From Hyphomicrobiales bacterium (lineage in GTDB: Bacteria; Pseudomonadota; Alphaproteobacteria; Rhizobiales; Phreatobacteraceae), in the NCBI GenBank assembly GCA_017304475.1, contig JAFKKV010000009.1, positions 310,001 to 374,000 on the forward strand: a stretch of DNA of 64,000 bases. The letters run 5' to 3'. How positions within the stretch are numbered: the stretch's first letter is position 1; each line of letters opens with the position of its first letter. The notes beneath the pieces were generated by a model. The model saw only the letters and a list, made by a program, of their open reading frames with translations, ran no database searches and was not told the origin of the DNA. Both the position numbers and the translations under genes were made by a program. Positions 37,552 to 46,591 of this stretch are shown one piece after another.

Positions 37552-40162
37552 TCACGATCCTCTGCGGCACAACGATGATCTTTTTCACCGGCCGGCCCTC
37601 CAGCGCCTTGCTGACCTGCTCGAGCGCGAGCACGGCGGCCTCGATGTCTTTCTGGGCCGCGTCGCGCGCGATCGTCAAGTCCGCTCGCTTCTTGCCATTG
37701 ACCTGCACCGGCAATGTGACGGTGTCGACCACCAGCACGGCGCGATCGATGGCCGGCCACGCCTTTTCGGCGACCAAGCCCTGATGACCGAGCGCGGTCC
37801 AGCATTCTTCAGCCAAGTGCGGCATCATCGGGGCGACCAGCTGCACCAGGATGTCGCCGGCCTCGCGCAGCGCCGCGGCGAGATCGGCCGGCGGCTGCTC
37901 GTCGTTGCGGACGCCGTCCAGGGCGCGCCCGAGCGCATTGGCGAGGGTGTAGATATGCGCCACGCAGCGGTTGAAGGCGAGCCGCTCGACATCGGTCTCG
38001 ACCGCCGCCAGCGCCGTATGGGCGGCGCGGCGTATGGCGGTCGCGGCGTCACCGATCTGGCCGTCGGCGGAGGCCCGGGCAGTCTTCTCAGTGATGTCGC
38101 CGACCAGGCGCCAGACGCGCTGGACGAAACGGCTGGCGCCCTCGACGCCGGCCTCGGTCCAGATGACGTCGCGCTCGGGCGGCGAGTCCGACAGCATGAA
38201 CCAGCGCGCCGTGTCGGCGCCGTAGGTGTCGATGATGTCGTCGGGGTCGACGACATTCTTCTTCGACTTCGACATCTTTTCGATCGAGCCGATCTCGACC
38301 GGATCGTTGGTGCCGGTCAGCACCGCCCGGCGCTGATCGCCTTCACCGGAAATCGTCACCTCGGCCGGCGTGACATAGGCGCCGTCGCGGCCACGATAGG
38401 TCTCGTGCACCACCATGCCCTGGGTGAACAGGCCGCGGAACGGCTCTTCAAGGCCGGCATGGCCGGTGGCCTTCATCGCCCGGGTGAAGAAGCGGCTGTA
38501 GAGCAGATGCAGGATCGCGTGCTCGATGCCGCCGATATACTGGTCGACCGGCAGCCAGTCATTGACCACGGCGGGATCGGTCGGCGTATCGGTGCGCCAG
38601 GGGTCGGTGAAGCGGGCGAAATACCAGGAACTATCGACAAACGTGTCCATCGTGTCGGTTTCGCGACGCGCCGGCTTGCCGCAATTCGGGCAGGCGACAT
38701 GTTTCCAGGTCGGATGCCGGTCGAGCGGATTGCCGGGCTTGGAGAAGTCGGCATCGTCGGGCAGCCGCACCGGCAGATCCTGGTCGGGCACGGCGACCGG
38801 GCCGCAGGCGTCGCAATGCACGACCGGGATCGGACAGCCCCAATAGCGCTGCCGCGAGATCAGCCAGTCGCGCAGGCGGAAATTTACCTTGCGCGCGGCG
38901 ACCGGCTTGTTGCCGAGCGCGGCGCTCTCCAGCCGGGAGGCGACCTCCTGGAAGGCGGCGCCGCTCGGCAGCCCGTCCAGGAAGCGCGAATTGATCATCA
39001 CGCCATCGCCGTCGAACGAGGTATCCGCCACCTGGAAGTCGTCGCCCGCGTCCGCCGGGCGCACCACGGTGACGACCGGCAGCTGATATTTGCGCGCGAA
39101 GTCGAGATCGCGCTGGTCGCCCGAGGGACAGCCGAAAATGGCGCCGGTGCCATAGTCCATCAGGACGAAATTGGCGACATAGACCGGCACGTCCCAGTTC
39201 GGATCGAAGGGATGCAGCGCCTTGATGCCGGTGTCGAAGCCGAGCTTCTCGGCGGTCTCGAGGGCCGCGACCGAGGTGCCCATGCGCCGGCATTCGTCGC
39301 AGAAGGCGGCAAGTGCCGGATTGGTCGCCGCGGCCGCCTTGGCCAGGGGATGATCCGGCGCGATCGCCATGAAGCTCGCGCCGAACAGCGTGTCCGGGCG
39401 GGTGGTGTAGATTTCGAGCTCGGTCTCGCCGGCCGGCGCGGTGCCGTCCTTCAGGGCCCAGCGCACCATCAGGCCCTCGGAGCGGCCGATCCAGTTCTTC
39501 TGCATCAGCCGGACCTTGTCCGGCCAGCGCTCCAGCCCGTCGAGCGCGTCCAGCAGGTCCTGATTATAGGCGGTGATCTTGAGGAACCACTGGGTCAGCT
39601 CGCGCTGCTCGACCAATTCGCCCGAACGCCAGCCGCGGCCGTCGATGACCTGTTCGTTGGCCAGCACGGTCTGGTCGACCGGATCCCAGTTGACCCGCGC
39701 CGAACGGCGCTCGACCAGGCCGGCGCGCATGAAGTCGTTGAACAGCTTCTGCTGGTGCCGGTAATAGCTGGGGTCGCAGGTCGCCAGCTCGCGCGACCAG
39801 TCGAGCGACAGGCCCATATTCTTCAGCTGGGCCTTCATGGTCTCGATATTCTTGTAGGTCCATTCCTTCGGGTGGACCTTGGAGGCCATGGCGGCATTCT
39901 CGGCCGGCAGGCCGAAGGCGTCCCAGCCCATCGGATGCAACACGTTGAAGCCCTTGGCGCGCTTGTAGCGGGCCACCACGTCGCCCATGGTGTAGTTGCG
40001 CACATGGCCCATATGGATGCGCCCGGACGGATAGGGGAACATCTCGAGCACGTAATATTTCGGCCGCGGATCCGCGTTCTTCGTTTCGAAGATCTTGTTC
40101 CGGTCCCAGATGCCCCGCCATTTCGGCTCGGCGACACGGGCATTGTAGCGTTCAATGGACAT
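37538..40162 (-). CDS. leuS: Leucyl-tRNA synthetase
   Basis: An 874-residue class I aminoacyl-tRNA synthetase. The HIGH-type motif is [16 protein letters not shown] and the KMSKS motif is [15 protein letters not shown]. The editing domain (CP1) carries the TTRPDTLFG motif, and a zinc-like segment ([18 protein letters not shown]) precedes WYFARF. The start at 40162 gives [15 protein letters not shown], the usual N-terminus. It is divergent from the PLP-protein gene. Confidence 0.96.
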   Translation of the reverse strand: MSIERYNARVAEPKWRGIWDRNKIFETKNADPRPKYYVLEMFPYPSGRIHMGHVRNYTMGDVVARYKRAKGFNVLHPMGWDAFGLPAENAAMASKVHPKEWTYKNIETMKAQLKNMGLSLDWSRELATCDPSYYRHQQKLFNDFMRAGLVERRSARVNWDPVDQTVLANEQVIDGRGWRSGELVEQRELTQWFLKITAYNQDLLDALDGLERWPDKVRLMQKNWIGRSEGLMVRWALKDGTAPAGETELEIYTTRPDTLFGASFMAIAPDHPLAKAAAATNPALAAFCDECRRMGTSVAALETAEKLGFDTGIKALHPFDPNWDVPVYVANFVLMDYGTGAIFGCPSGDQRDLDFARKYQLPVVTVVRPADAGDDFQVADTSFDGDGVMINSRFLDGLPSGAAFQEVASRLESAALGNKPVAARKVNFRLRDWLISRQRYWGCPIPVVHCDACGPVAVPDQDLPVRLPDDADFSKPGNPLDRHPTWKHVACPNCGKPARRETDTMDTFVDSSWYFARFTDPWRTDTPTDPAVVNDWLPVDQYIGGIEHAILHLLYSRFFTRAMKATGHAGLEEPFRGLFTQGMVVHETYRGRDGAYVTPAEVTISGEGDQRRAVLTGTNDPVEIGSIEKMSKSKKNVVDPDDIIDTYGADTARWFMLSDSPPERDVIWTEAGVEGASRFVQRVWRLVGDITEKTARASADGQIGDAATAIRRAAHTALAAVETDVERLAFNRCVAHIYTLANALGRALDGVRNDEQPPADLAAALREAGDILVQLVAPMMPHLAEECWTALGHQGLVAEKAWPAIDRAVLVVDTVTLPVQVNGKKRADLTIARDAAQKDIEAAVLALEQVSKALEGRPVKKIIVVPQRIVNVVG

Positions 40163-40280
40163 GATTGGCGGTTCGGCAGTCGAAAAAGTGAGCGAATAAG
40201 CGAGGCCGGACAACACACGAAAGGTCTGGACCGGTCAACCGTTTACAGGTTAGCGCAAGGCCAACCTGCGGAGTGCCTCC

Positions 40281-40943
40281 ATGTCTGACATCGTCGATCG
40301 CCTTGCCCAAGTGCAGGCCGCCATCGCCGCCGCCGCGATATCGGCCGAGCGGCCGGCTGCCGCCGTGACCCTCGTCGCCGTCTCGAAGACCTTTCCGGCC
40401 GAGGCGATCGAGCCGGTTCTGGCGGCCGGCCAGCGCGTCTTCGGCGAGAATTACGTGCAGGAGGCCAAGGACAAATGGCCTGATCTGCGCGCCCGCTATC
40501 CCGATGCCGAGCTGCACATGATCGGGCCGCTGCAATCCAACAAGGCGCGTGACGCGGTCCAGCTGTTCGATGTCATCGAGAGCCTCGACCGGGCATCGCT
40601 GGCCAAGGAGCTTTCCAAGGAAATGGCGAAGCAGGGGCGCCGGCCGCAACTGCTGATCCAGGTCAATACCGGCGCCGAACCGCAAAAGGGCGGGGTTCTG
40701 CCCGAGGCGGTCGACGCATTCCTGGCCGAATGTCGCGACGTGCACGGCCTTGCCATTGCCGGGCTGATGGCCATCCCGCCGGCCGACGAACCGCCGGCGC
40801 CGCATTTCGCGCTGCTCACCACGATCGCCCGGCGCAACGGGCTCGCTGTCGTCTCCATGGGCATGAGCGCCGATTATCCCACCGCCATCGCCATGGGGGC
40901 CACCCATGTGCGCGTGGGCAGCGCGATTTTCGGCGCGCGCTGA
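40281..40943 (+). CDS. YggS/PLPBP family pyridoxal phosphate-binding protein
   Basis: A 220-residue single-domain TIM-barrel protein that binds PLP and is involved in vitamin B6 homeostasis rather than catalysis. The PLP Lys lies in VAVSKTFPAEAIEPVL, with GENYVQEAKDK, HMIGPLQSNKA, LIQVNTGAEPQKGG and the phosphate-binding SMGMSADYPTAIAMG and VRVGSAIFG. The family is well recognised. The gene is divergent from leuS with a 118-bp gap. Confidence 0.93.
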   Translation: MSDIVDRLAQVQAAIAAAAISAERPAAAVTLVAVSKTFPAEAIEPVLAAGQRVFGENYVQEAKDKWPDLRARYPDAELHMIGPLQSNKARDAVQLFDVIESLDRASLAKELSKEMAKQGRRPQLLIQVNTGAEPQKGGVLPEAVDAFLAECRDVHGLAIAGLMAIPPADEPPAPHFALLTTIARRNGLAVVSMGMSADYPTAIAMGATHVRVGSAIFGAR

Positions 40944-41074
40944 CGGCCGTCGGCGTCGGCGCCCGGCAAGGCCACAAATCCGGTCATCAAACCGATGCCG
41001 ATCCTTCGCATGCCTGTCGCGCGGCGGGCGGATCCTTCGCCTCGCGCAAGACCGCGCAGTGACGGGGATTTGTC

Positions 41075-41296
41075 ATGGAACACGCCCACAAAGCCGCCGA
41101 GCATCACGAAAACGCCGCCAAGCACCATGAGGAAGCGGCGAAGCATCACCGCCATGCCGCCGAGGCGCACAAGGACGGCGAGCATGAAAAGGCGGCGCAT
41201 CATGCCCACCTTGCCCATGCCCACCATACCCATGCCGAAGACCATCACGAGGAAGCCGCCAAGGCGCATGCCGAGCATCACGCGGAAGCGGCCTGA
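41075..41296 (+). CDS. Very His/Ala-rich small protein
   Basis: A 73-residue protein made almost only of Ala, His, Glu and Lys: 23 His and 23 Ala. It is built from loose repeats of the form HHEEAAKHH, so it should be a single amphipathic helix or helical hairpin with rows of His. There is no signal peptide or hydrophobic segment. Metal (Ni, Zn, Cu) binding is the obvious guess but is not shown. GGGGATTTGTC precedes the ATG, so the ribosome-binding site is weak. A hairpin follows the stop. The same DNA read backwards gives a Met-rich frame, which I regard as a shadow. Confidence 0.7.
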   Translation: MEHAHKAAEHHENAAKHHEEAAKHHRHAAEAHKDGEHEKAAHHAHLAHAHHTHAEDHHEEAAKAHAEHHAEAA

Positions 41297-41315
41297 CGGG
41301 TCACGCCGAAAAGCG

Positions 41316-41348
41316 TTCGCCGGCGGGCCCTCGCGGCCGGCCGGCGAA
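41316..41348 (+). terminator. Stem-loop after the His-rich gene
   Basis: TTCGCCGGC at 41316-41324 and GCCGGCGAA at 41340-41348 form a perfect 9-bp stem with a GC-rich 15-base loop, 20 bp after the stop codon. A short AT-rich stretch follows. It probably ends transcription of the His-rich gene before the convergent tRNA. Confidence 0.55.
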
Positions 41349-41379
41349 TTCACTTAAGTCATTGATATTAAAGAATAAA

Positions 41380-41456
41380 TGGCGATCCCGAAGGGATTCG
41401 AACCCCTGACCTCCGGTTTAGGAAACCGCTGCTCTATCCTGCTGAGCTACGGGACC
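41380..41456 (-). tRNA. tRNA-Arg (anticodon CCU)
   Basis: On the minus strand a 77-nt cloverleaf starts GGTCCCGTAGCTCAGC and ends in an encoded CCA. The acceptor stem GGTCCCG pairs with CGGGATC, with one G-U pair. The anticodon loop TTCCTAA places CCT at 41420-41422 (read in reverse complement), so it decodes AGG. The T-loop GTTCGAATC and D-arm AGCTCAGCAGGATAGAGC are normal. Confidence 0.93.
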
Positions 41457-41538
41457 GACGCGCTCTCTATCTCACAGCCGGGTCAGGCCCGGCAAGTCAC
41501 CGTCGCACCGGGTCGTGCGATTCGATCGGCGGCTCGCC

Positions 41539-43242
41539 TCAACCGCCGAAAAACGACATGCGCCTTTTCGGTTCCGCCTTGCCGTCGGGGCCCGGATCAT
41601 CCGGAGCCCGGGCGATCGGGAAGACCGTCTCGCCACGGACCGCGCGGGGCTTCGTGCCGTTCTCTGGCGCGGGTTCCGGCGTGACCAGGGGTGCCGGGGC
41701 CGGCGTGGGAGTGGTGTCGGCCGCCACCGGCAGCGCGATCGGGCGCGGCGCCTCGGCTTCCTGCGCGAGTTTGGGCTCGGGCTTGAGCTCGGGCTTGAGC
41801 TCGGGCTTTCCGGCCGGCTCGGGGCTGGTTTCGAGCGCGGGCTCGGGCTCCGGCAGCGGTTTGGCCTCGACCGCGACGATCTCGACGATCGGAGCGGCGG
41901 GAACCTCCGGCTCGGAAATATCGGCCAGCACGTCGTCGACATGCAGCATGGGGCCGCCGAGCTCCGCCACCGGGACCTTCCACTGAAAGGCGTCGAGCCT
42001 GCCGGTCACCGGAGAAGCCGGCAGCCAGACGTCACTGGCCTGGCCGTCGGCGGTCCAGGCGGGATCGCGCGGCGCGCGCAGTGCCCGCGCCATCCATTCG
42101 CGGGCGCGGCCCTGGTCGTTGCTTTCCTTGGCGCTCAGCTCGGCCATCAGCAGGCACAGGCGCTGGGTCGGCGCGCTGGCCGCCAATTCGTCGAGGGCGC
42201 GATGGGCGGCGGCGAAGTCACTGGCGTCGATGGCGGCGCGGCCGAGCGCGAGCAGGGCCTCCGGGTGGGAGGGCGTGAGCCGCGCCAGCGTCTCGACCCG
42301 CCTCAGCTGGTCGCCGCGCGAATCGCCCGGCCGGGCATGGGCATAGGCGTCGGCGAGGTCGGGATGCGGCGTCGTTTTCCAGGCGGCCTCGATCACGCGA
42401 GAGGCCTTCTTGATATCGCCGTCGGCGGCGGCGAGGCGACCGACAATGGCGGCGGCCGGCACCAGGTCCGGCGCCAGTCCCACGGCTTCGACGGCCAGGG
42501 CCTTGGCGGCGGCCGGATCGCGTTCCTCCAGCGCCGCCGCCTTGGCGGTCAGCAGCACGGCGCGCTGGCGCCTGGCGCTGTCCTTGTCGATCACGCGCGC
42601 GGCATATTGCCGTTCGATGCTGGTCAGCGCGCCGTCCCAGTCGCCGGCACTGCCTTGCTGCTCGAGCACCGCCTGGGCCGCCCAGGTCGCCGAAGGCGAG
42701 GCCTTCACCGCCTCCTCGGCAATGGCGCGGGCCGCCACGACATCGCTGCGGCGCTGCGCTTCGACATAGAGCCCGCGCAGGCCGAGCACCTTGGTGCCGG
42801 GCTGGTCGAGCATGGCACGGAAGGCCTTTTCGGCGCCGGGCCGATCGCCGGCGAGCTGCGCGGCCTGGGCCTTCAGGAGCAAGGTCAGCGGCGCATCGGG
42901 AACCAGCCGGTCGGCGTCATAGGCATGTTTCTCGGCGGCCCGCCGATCGCCGGCGCCGATCGCGACGATGCCACGGGCAATCGCCTCGTGGCCCTTGTCG
43001 AGCTTGCGGCGATGCATCACCCGGGCCGCGATGCGCGGGCTGGCGATCAGCCATTTGACCAGCGCGATCAGGGCCATGGCCGCGGCGGCGGCGACCAGCA
43101 CGGCGATCAGGCCGGTCAGCACCTCGAATTCGATCTGGCGCCCGAGCCAGACCACGGTGACGGTGCCGGGCTGGTCGGCGATCCAGGCGCCGCCGGTGGC
43201 GAGCACCGCGAGAAGCAGGAGGAAGAGGATGACGCCGATCAT
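41539..43242 (-). CDS. hemY: HemY-type heme biosynthesis-associated TPR membrane protein
   Basis: A 567-residue inner-membrane protein of the HemY_N/TPR family (not the HemY oxidase of Gram-positives). Two transmembrane helices lie at residues ~3-20 and ~42-62, followed by the conserved SPRIAARVMHRRKLDKGHEA and TPR-like repeats across residues ~75-400. The last ~150 residues are Pro/Glu/Ala-rich, with a KPEL tandem repeat encoded by 12-bp repeats at 41773-41809. It is the last gene of the leftward hemC-hemD-mitofilin-hemY unit, and its role in heme synthesis is not defined. Confidence 0.88.
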   Translation of the reverse strand: MIGVILFLLLLAVLATGGAWIADQPGTVTVVWLGRQIEFEVLTGLIAVLVAAAAAMALIALVKWLIASPRIAARVMHRRKLDKGHEAIARGIVAIGAGDRRAAEKHAYDADRLVPDAPLTLLLKAQAAQLAGDRPGAEKAFRAMLDQPGTKVLGLRGLYVEAQRRSDVVAARAIAEEAVKASPSATWAAQAVLEQQGSAGDWDGALTSIERQYAARVIDKDSARRQRAVLLTAKAAALEERDPAAAKALAVEAVGLAPDLVPAAAIVGRLAAADGDIKKASRVIEAAWKTTPHPDLADAYAHARPGDSRGDQLRRVETLARLTPSHPEALLALGRAAIDASDFAAAHRALDELAASAPTQRLCLLMAELSAKESNDQGRAREWMARALRAPRDPAWTADGQASDVWLPASPVTGRLDAFQWKVPVAELGGPMLHVDDVLADISEPEVPAAPIVEIVAVEAKPLPEPEPALETSPEPAGKPELKPELKPEPKLAQEAEAPRPIALPVAADTTPTPAPAPLVTPEPAPENGTKPRAVRGETVFPIARAPDDPGPDGKAEPKRRMSFFGG

Positions 43243-43252
43243 GATCTTCTCC

Positions 43253-44779
43253 TCAACGGGTCGCGAGTGCGCCGATGGCCTCGTCCGCCATCCGCTTCAG
43301 CGCCGCTTCGCCGGCAAGACGCGCGCGCGCATCCCTTTCCCAGTCCTTGGCGGCGGCCTTGACGGCCTCCGGAAGCCGGTCGAAATCGGCCAGCGCCCCG
43401 GCAAGATCGCCGCGGTTGAGCTTGGCCTCGATCCGGCCGACGACGATCGGCGTGTCGTCACCGGCGGCTTCGCCGACCGGCCGGATCCGAATCAGCGCCT
43501 GGGCATTGGCGGCCAGCCGGTCGAACAGGCTGCCATCGGCCGGCCGCGGCGCGGCCTTGACCAGGGCAGAGGCCATGTCGGTGAACCGCCGGGCAAGCGC
43601 CGGCGTGGCGGCGAGGCCGCGTTCGGAACTGGCTTCGAGCGGCTGCAGGCCGGCCGCATTGGCGCCCAGCGCCTTCAGGGCGCGCAGTTCGGTCGCATAG
43701 GGCGTGCCGCGCTCGACCGCCGAGCGGAGCATTTCGATGCCGACCAGCAAGGCGGCGCGCTGGCCGGCGCCATTGGCCTGGGCGCGGGCCGTGTCGAGCG
43801 CGGTGACCCGCGTCGCCAGGCCCTGGGCGGTTTCGACGGCGGTCTTGATCTCGACGCCGAGGCCCTGCACGCGGGTCTCGACAGCGCCGATCCGCTGCGC
43901 CTGCGGCGCCAGCAGCGACTGGATGCGGGTCTCGACGGCGGCAGGGTCGACGGTCGGCGCCGCGGCGCCGGCTGGGCCCGGTTCCATCCGGCTCTGCGCC
44001 GCGACGACGGTCGCGAGCGCCGTCTTCAGCGCCTCGATTTCCCGCGCCAGCGGTGCCAGGTCGACCGGCAGGGCGCCGGCGGCGGGGCCGCCCGCCGCAT
44101 CGGCCGGACGGGTCTCGAGCGCGGCGAGCCGGGTTTCGAGCGCGAGGCGGGCCGTATCGATCGCCTCGATGCGGCGGGTCAGGGGCGACAGGTCGGGGGC
44201 CGGCTGAATGCGGGTTCCGGCCTCGCGCACCGTCCGGTCGAGATCCGCGACCCGGCTTTCCAGGCGCGCGACATCGGCGCGGTTGGCGCCGGGCAACAGG
44301 CCGGCGAGCGATCCGGCATAACCGAGCCCGCCGGTGACCAGCGCGCCGATCAGGCCGGCGGCCGCCAGCCGGCCGAAACCGGACTGGGCCTGCGGCGGAT
44401 CGGCTTCGGGCCGGGAGGCGAGGGGCGGGGGCGGGAGCTCCTGGGCGGCCGCGGGCGAGATGGCCGGTGCCGGCTCCGTCGGCGGTGTGGGCTCGGCCGG
44501 TGTTTCGGCGGCGATCGCGTCCGGAGTTTCGCTGGCCGCCTCGGCCGGGGTCGCGGCTTCGGTCTGCGGTGCGGGTTCGCCGGCGGGCCCGTTTGCCGGT
44601 TCGGACGCCGGCTCGGTCGCTGACGATGCCTGGACCGTGTCGGAACCCGCCGCCGATTCGGCCGCGGCTGGCGCCGAGGTTTCCGGCGGGGGGACCTCGG
44701 TCGCTTCCAAGGTGATCACCGGCGCCCTGGCGCGGCGCTTCAGTTTGGCGTCGTTTTCCGGGCGCTCGTCATTCGGCAT
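43253..44779 (-). CDS. Mitofilin/Mic60-like inner-membrane protein (COG4223)
   Basis: A 508-residue protein. Residues 1-130 are low-complexity Pro/Ala/Glu. One transmembrane helix follows at about 135-160 (GLIGALVTGGLGYAGSLAGL). A long predicted coiled-coil region (many ARLESRVADLDR-like heptads) leads to a C-terminal domain with YATELRALKALGANAAGLQP and FDRLAANAQALIRIRPVG. This layout is that of alphaproteobacterial Mic60, the ancestor of the mitochondrial cristae organiser, which is typically found in the heme operon as here. It lies 10 bp upstream of hemY. Confidence 0.85.
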   Translation of the reverse strand: MPNDERPENDAKLKRRARAPVITLEATEVPPPETSAPAAAESAAGSDTVQASSATEPASEPANGPAGEPAPQTEAATPAEAASETPDAIAAETPAEPTPPTEPAPAISPAAAQELPPPPLASRPEADPPQAQSGFGRLAAAGLIGALVTGGLGYAGSLAGLLPGANRADVARLESRVADLDRTVREAGTRIQPAPDLSPLTRRIEAIDTARLALETRLAALETRPADAAGGPAAGALPVDLAPLAREIEALKTALATVVAAQSRMEPGPAGAAAPTVDPAAVETRIQSLLAPQAQRIGAVETRVQGLGVEIKTAVETAQGLATRVTALDTARAQANGAGQRAALLVGIEMLRSAVERGTPYATELRALKALGANAAGLQPLEASSERGLAATPALARRFTDMASALVKAAPRPADGSLFDRLAANAQALIRIRPVGEAAGDDTPIVVGRIEAKLNRGDLAGALADFDRLPEAVKAAAKDWERDARARLAGEAALKRMADEAIGALATR

Positions 44780-44846
44780 GCGTCGCGTCTCCGTTTCACC
44801 GCATGAGATGAAGATCTATCCCCAGGGCCCAGGGCCCGCAACCGAA

Positions 44847-45569
44847 TCAGTGGCCGAGGAGGGCGAGCAGCGCCGCTTCATCCGGTCGCGCGGCGACCCG
44901 GATGGCGGCATGGCCGGACCCGCGCAGCGGCCCGGCGACAGCTTCCGACAGGCAAAGATGGGTCAGGTGTCCGGCCCCGGCCCCGAGGCCGGCGGTGGCG
45001 ACGAGCTGCGCGAAGGTCGCAGCCGAGCGCGGCGAATAATGCAGCGCCGCCAGCGGATCCGTCGCCGCCAGCGCATCGATCAGCGGAGCTGGCAGGGCGA
45101 TCACCGGGGTCATGCGATAAAGCGCCTGTTCGACGACATTGAGGCCGGCGGCGGCCACGAGGCCGGCGAGGTCGCCCGCCCGTTCCTCGCCGCCAAGGCT
45201 CAGGATGCAGGTCCCCGGGGCAAGGCCGGCCTCGACGATCAGCCGGCCGAGGGCCCTGATGTCGCCGGCCGCCGAGCGGACATCGCGGAAGCCGGCGCCG
45301 CTCATCGCCGCGGCGGTGCGGTCGCCGACGGAAAAGACCGGCAGGTGCGCCCAGGCCGTGCGGTTTTCCGGTGCGATCAGACCGGCGGTGCGTGGACTGG
45401 TGACGGCGAGCGCCGCGATCGCGCCGGCCGGGATGGCGGCGGAGGCCGGCACCACCAGGGGGTCGACGAGCAGCAGGGGGGCGATAACGGCATCGTGGCC
45501 GCGCCTCGCCAGCTCTTCGGCCGTGCGCGAGGCCTCCGGTTCCGGCCGCGTCACCAGGACGCGCATCAT
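44847..45569 (-). CDS. hemD: Uroporphyrinogen-III synthase
   Basis: A 240-residue enzyme that cyclises hydroxymethylbilane with ring D inversion. Sequence is poorly conserved in this family, but VLVTRPEPEASRTAEELARR at the N-terminus, LAVTSPRTAG, FSVGDRTAAAM and the C-terminal LHYSPRSAATFAQLV are typical. Its ATG overlaps the hemC stop by 4 bp. The product of HemC is its substrate, and HemE at the origin uses its product. Confidence 0.9.
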   Translation of the reverse strand: MMRVLVTRPEPEASRTAEELARRGHDAVIAPLLLVDPLVVPASAAIPAGAIAALAVTSPRTAGLIAPENRTAWAHLPVFSVGDRTAAAMSGAGFRDVRSAAGDIRALGRLIVEAGLAPGTCILSLGGEERAGDLAGLVAAAGLNVVEQALYRMTPVIALPAPLIDALAATDPLAALHYSPRSAATFAQLVATAGLGAGAGHLTHLCLSEAVAGPLRGSGHAAIRVAARPDEAALLALLGH

Positions 45570-46495
45570 GAGCCCGTGAAGAAACCGGCCGGCGCCCGCG
45601 CCTTCAGTTCGGCGCCGGCGTCGCGGCCGAGCGTTTCCGCTTCGGCGGTGGTGCCCTGGCGGCTCGTTCCGAAGCTCTCGCCGCCGTCGGGACGCAGGAT
45701 CTCGCCGTCGAAATGCAGCGTCCCGCCGCGCACCACCGCGAGGCCGGCAATGGGGGTGCGGCAGGAGCCGTCGAGCACTTTCAGGAAGGCGCGCTCGCAG
45801 CGCAGCGCCATTTCGGTCGCGAGGTCGTTGAGCGGGGCGAGCAGGTCGCGGGTCCTGACATCGTCCAGCCGCGTCTCGATGCCGATCGCGCCCTGGCCGA
45901 CCGCCGGCAGGAACCGGTCGGTGCCGATGATCTCGGTCGCCGCCGCGGCAAGGCCCAGGCGTTTCAGCCCGGCAAGCGCCAGCAGCGTGCCGGCGACCTC
46001 GCCCCGGCGCACCTTGTCGAGCCGGGTCGGCACATTGCCGCGGAACAGCACGGCCGAAAGATCGGGCCGCTCCCGCCGGATCTGGGCCTGGCGGCGCAGC
46101 GAGGCCGAGCCGATGACCGCCCCCTGCGGCAAATCGACCAGCCGGGCGACGGCATGGCCGATAAAGGCGTCGCGGACATCCTCGCGCGCCAGGAAGGCGG
46201 TCAAGCCGAGGCCGTCGGGCAATTGGGTCGGCATGTCCTTGGAGGAATGCACGGCCAGATCGATGGCGCCCGAGATCAGCGCCTCTTCGATCTCCTTGGT
46301 GAACAAGCCCTTGCCGCCGGCCTCCGACAGCGGCCGGTCCTGGATCATGTCGCCGCTGGTTTTGATGATCTCGATGTCGATGGCCGTCTCGTCAACGCCA
46401 TGGGCATGGGCCAGCCGTGTCCGGACTTCGTGGGCCTGGGCGAGCGCAAGCGCCGAGCCGCGCGTGCCGATGCGAAGGAAGGGCGATTGCACCAT
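45566..46495 (-). CDS. hemC: Hydroxymethylbilane synthase (porphobilinogen deaminase)
   Basis: A 309-residue enzyme that polymerises four porphobilinogens. It has LRIGTRGSALALAQA, the catalytic-Asp region AIDLAVHSSKDMPTQLP, GSASLRRQAQIRRERPDL and LDGSCRTPIAG, in which the Cys holds the dipyrromethane cofactor. It is the first gene of the leftward heme operon and diverges from tsaD across 96 bp that must hold both promoters. Confidence 0.95.
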   Translation of the reverse strand: MVQSPFLRIGTRGSALALAQAHEVRTRLAHAHGVDETAIDIEIIKTSGDMIQDRPLSEAGGKGLFTKEIEEALISGAIDLAVHSSKDMPTQLPDGLGLTAFLAREDVRDAFIGHAVARLVDLPQGAVIGSASLRRQAQIRRERPDLSAVLFRGNVPTRLDKVRRGEVAGTLLALAGLKRLGLAAAATEIIGTDRFLPAVGQGAIGIETRLDDVRTRDLLAPLNDLATEMALRCERAFLKVLDGSCRTPIAGLAVVRGGTLHFDGEILRPDGGESFGTSRQGTTAEAETLGRDAGAELKARAPAGFFTGS

Positions 46496-46591
46496 ATCAA
46501 GGTCCGATGTTAGGCCGGGGCCGGGAACGGATCATAACGACCGATCCGTCGAAACGGAAAACTCCGTAGCCGCAAAGCGAAGACGAACCAA

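Noticed and set aside
37466..40288. 940-codon open frame on the plus strand opposite leuS
   Set aside because: It lies fully antisense to an intact leucyl-tRNA synthetase and its translation has the Arg/Gly/His/Asp-rich look of a GC-rich shadow frame.
40874..41353. Met/Gly-rich frame on the minus strand (repeated GMGMVGMG)
   Set aside because: It is the reverse reading of the His/Ala-rich gene; Met runs arise from complementary CAT codons for His.
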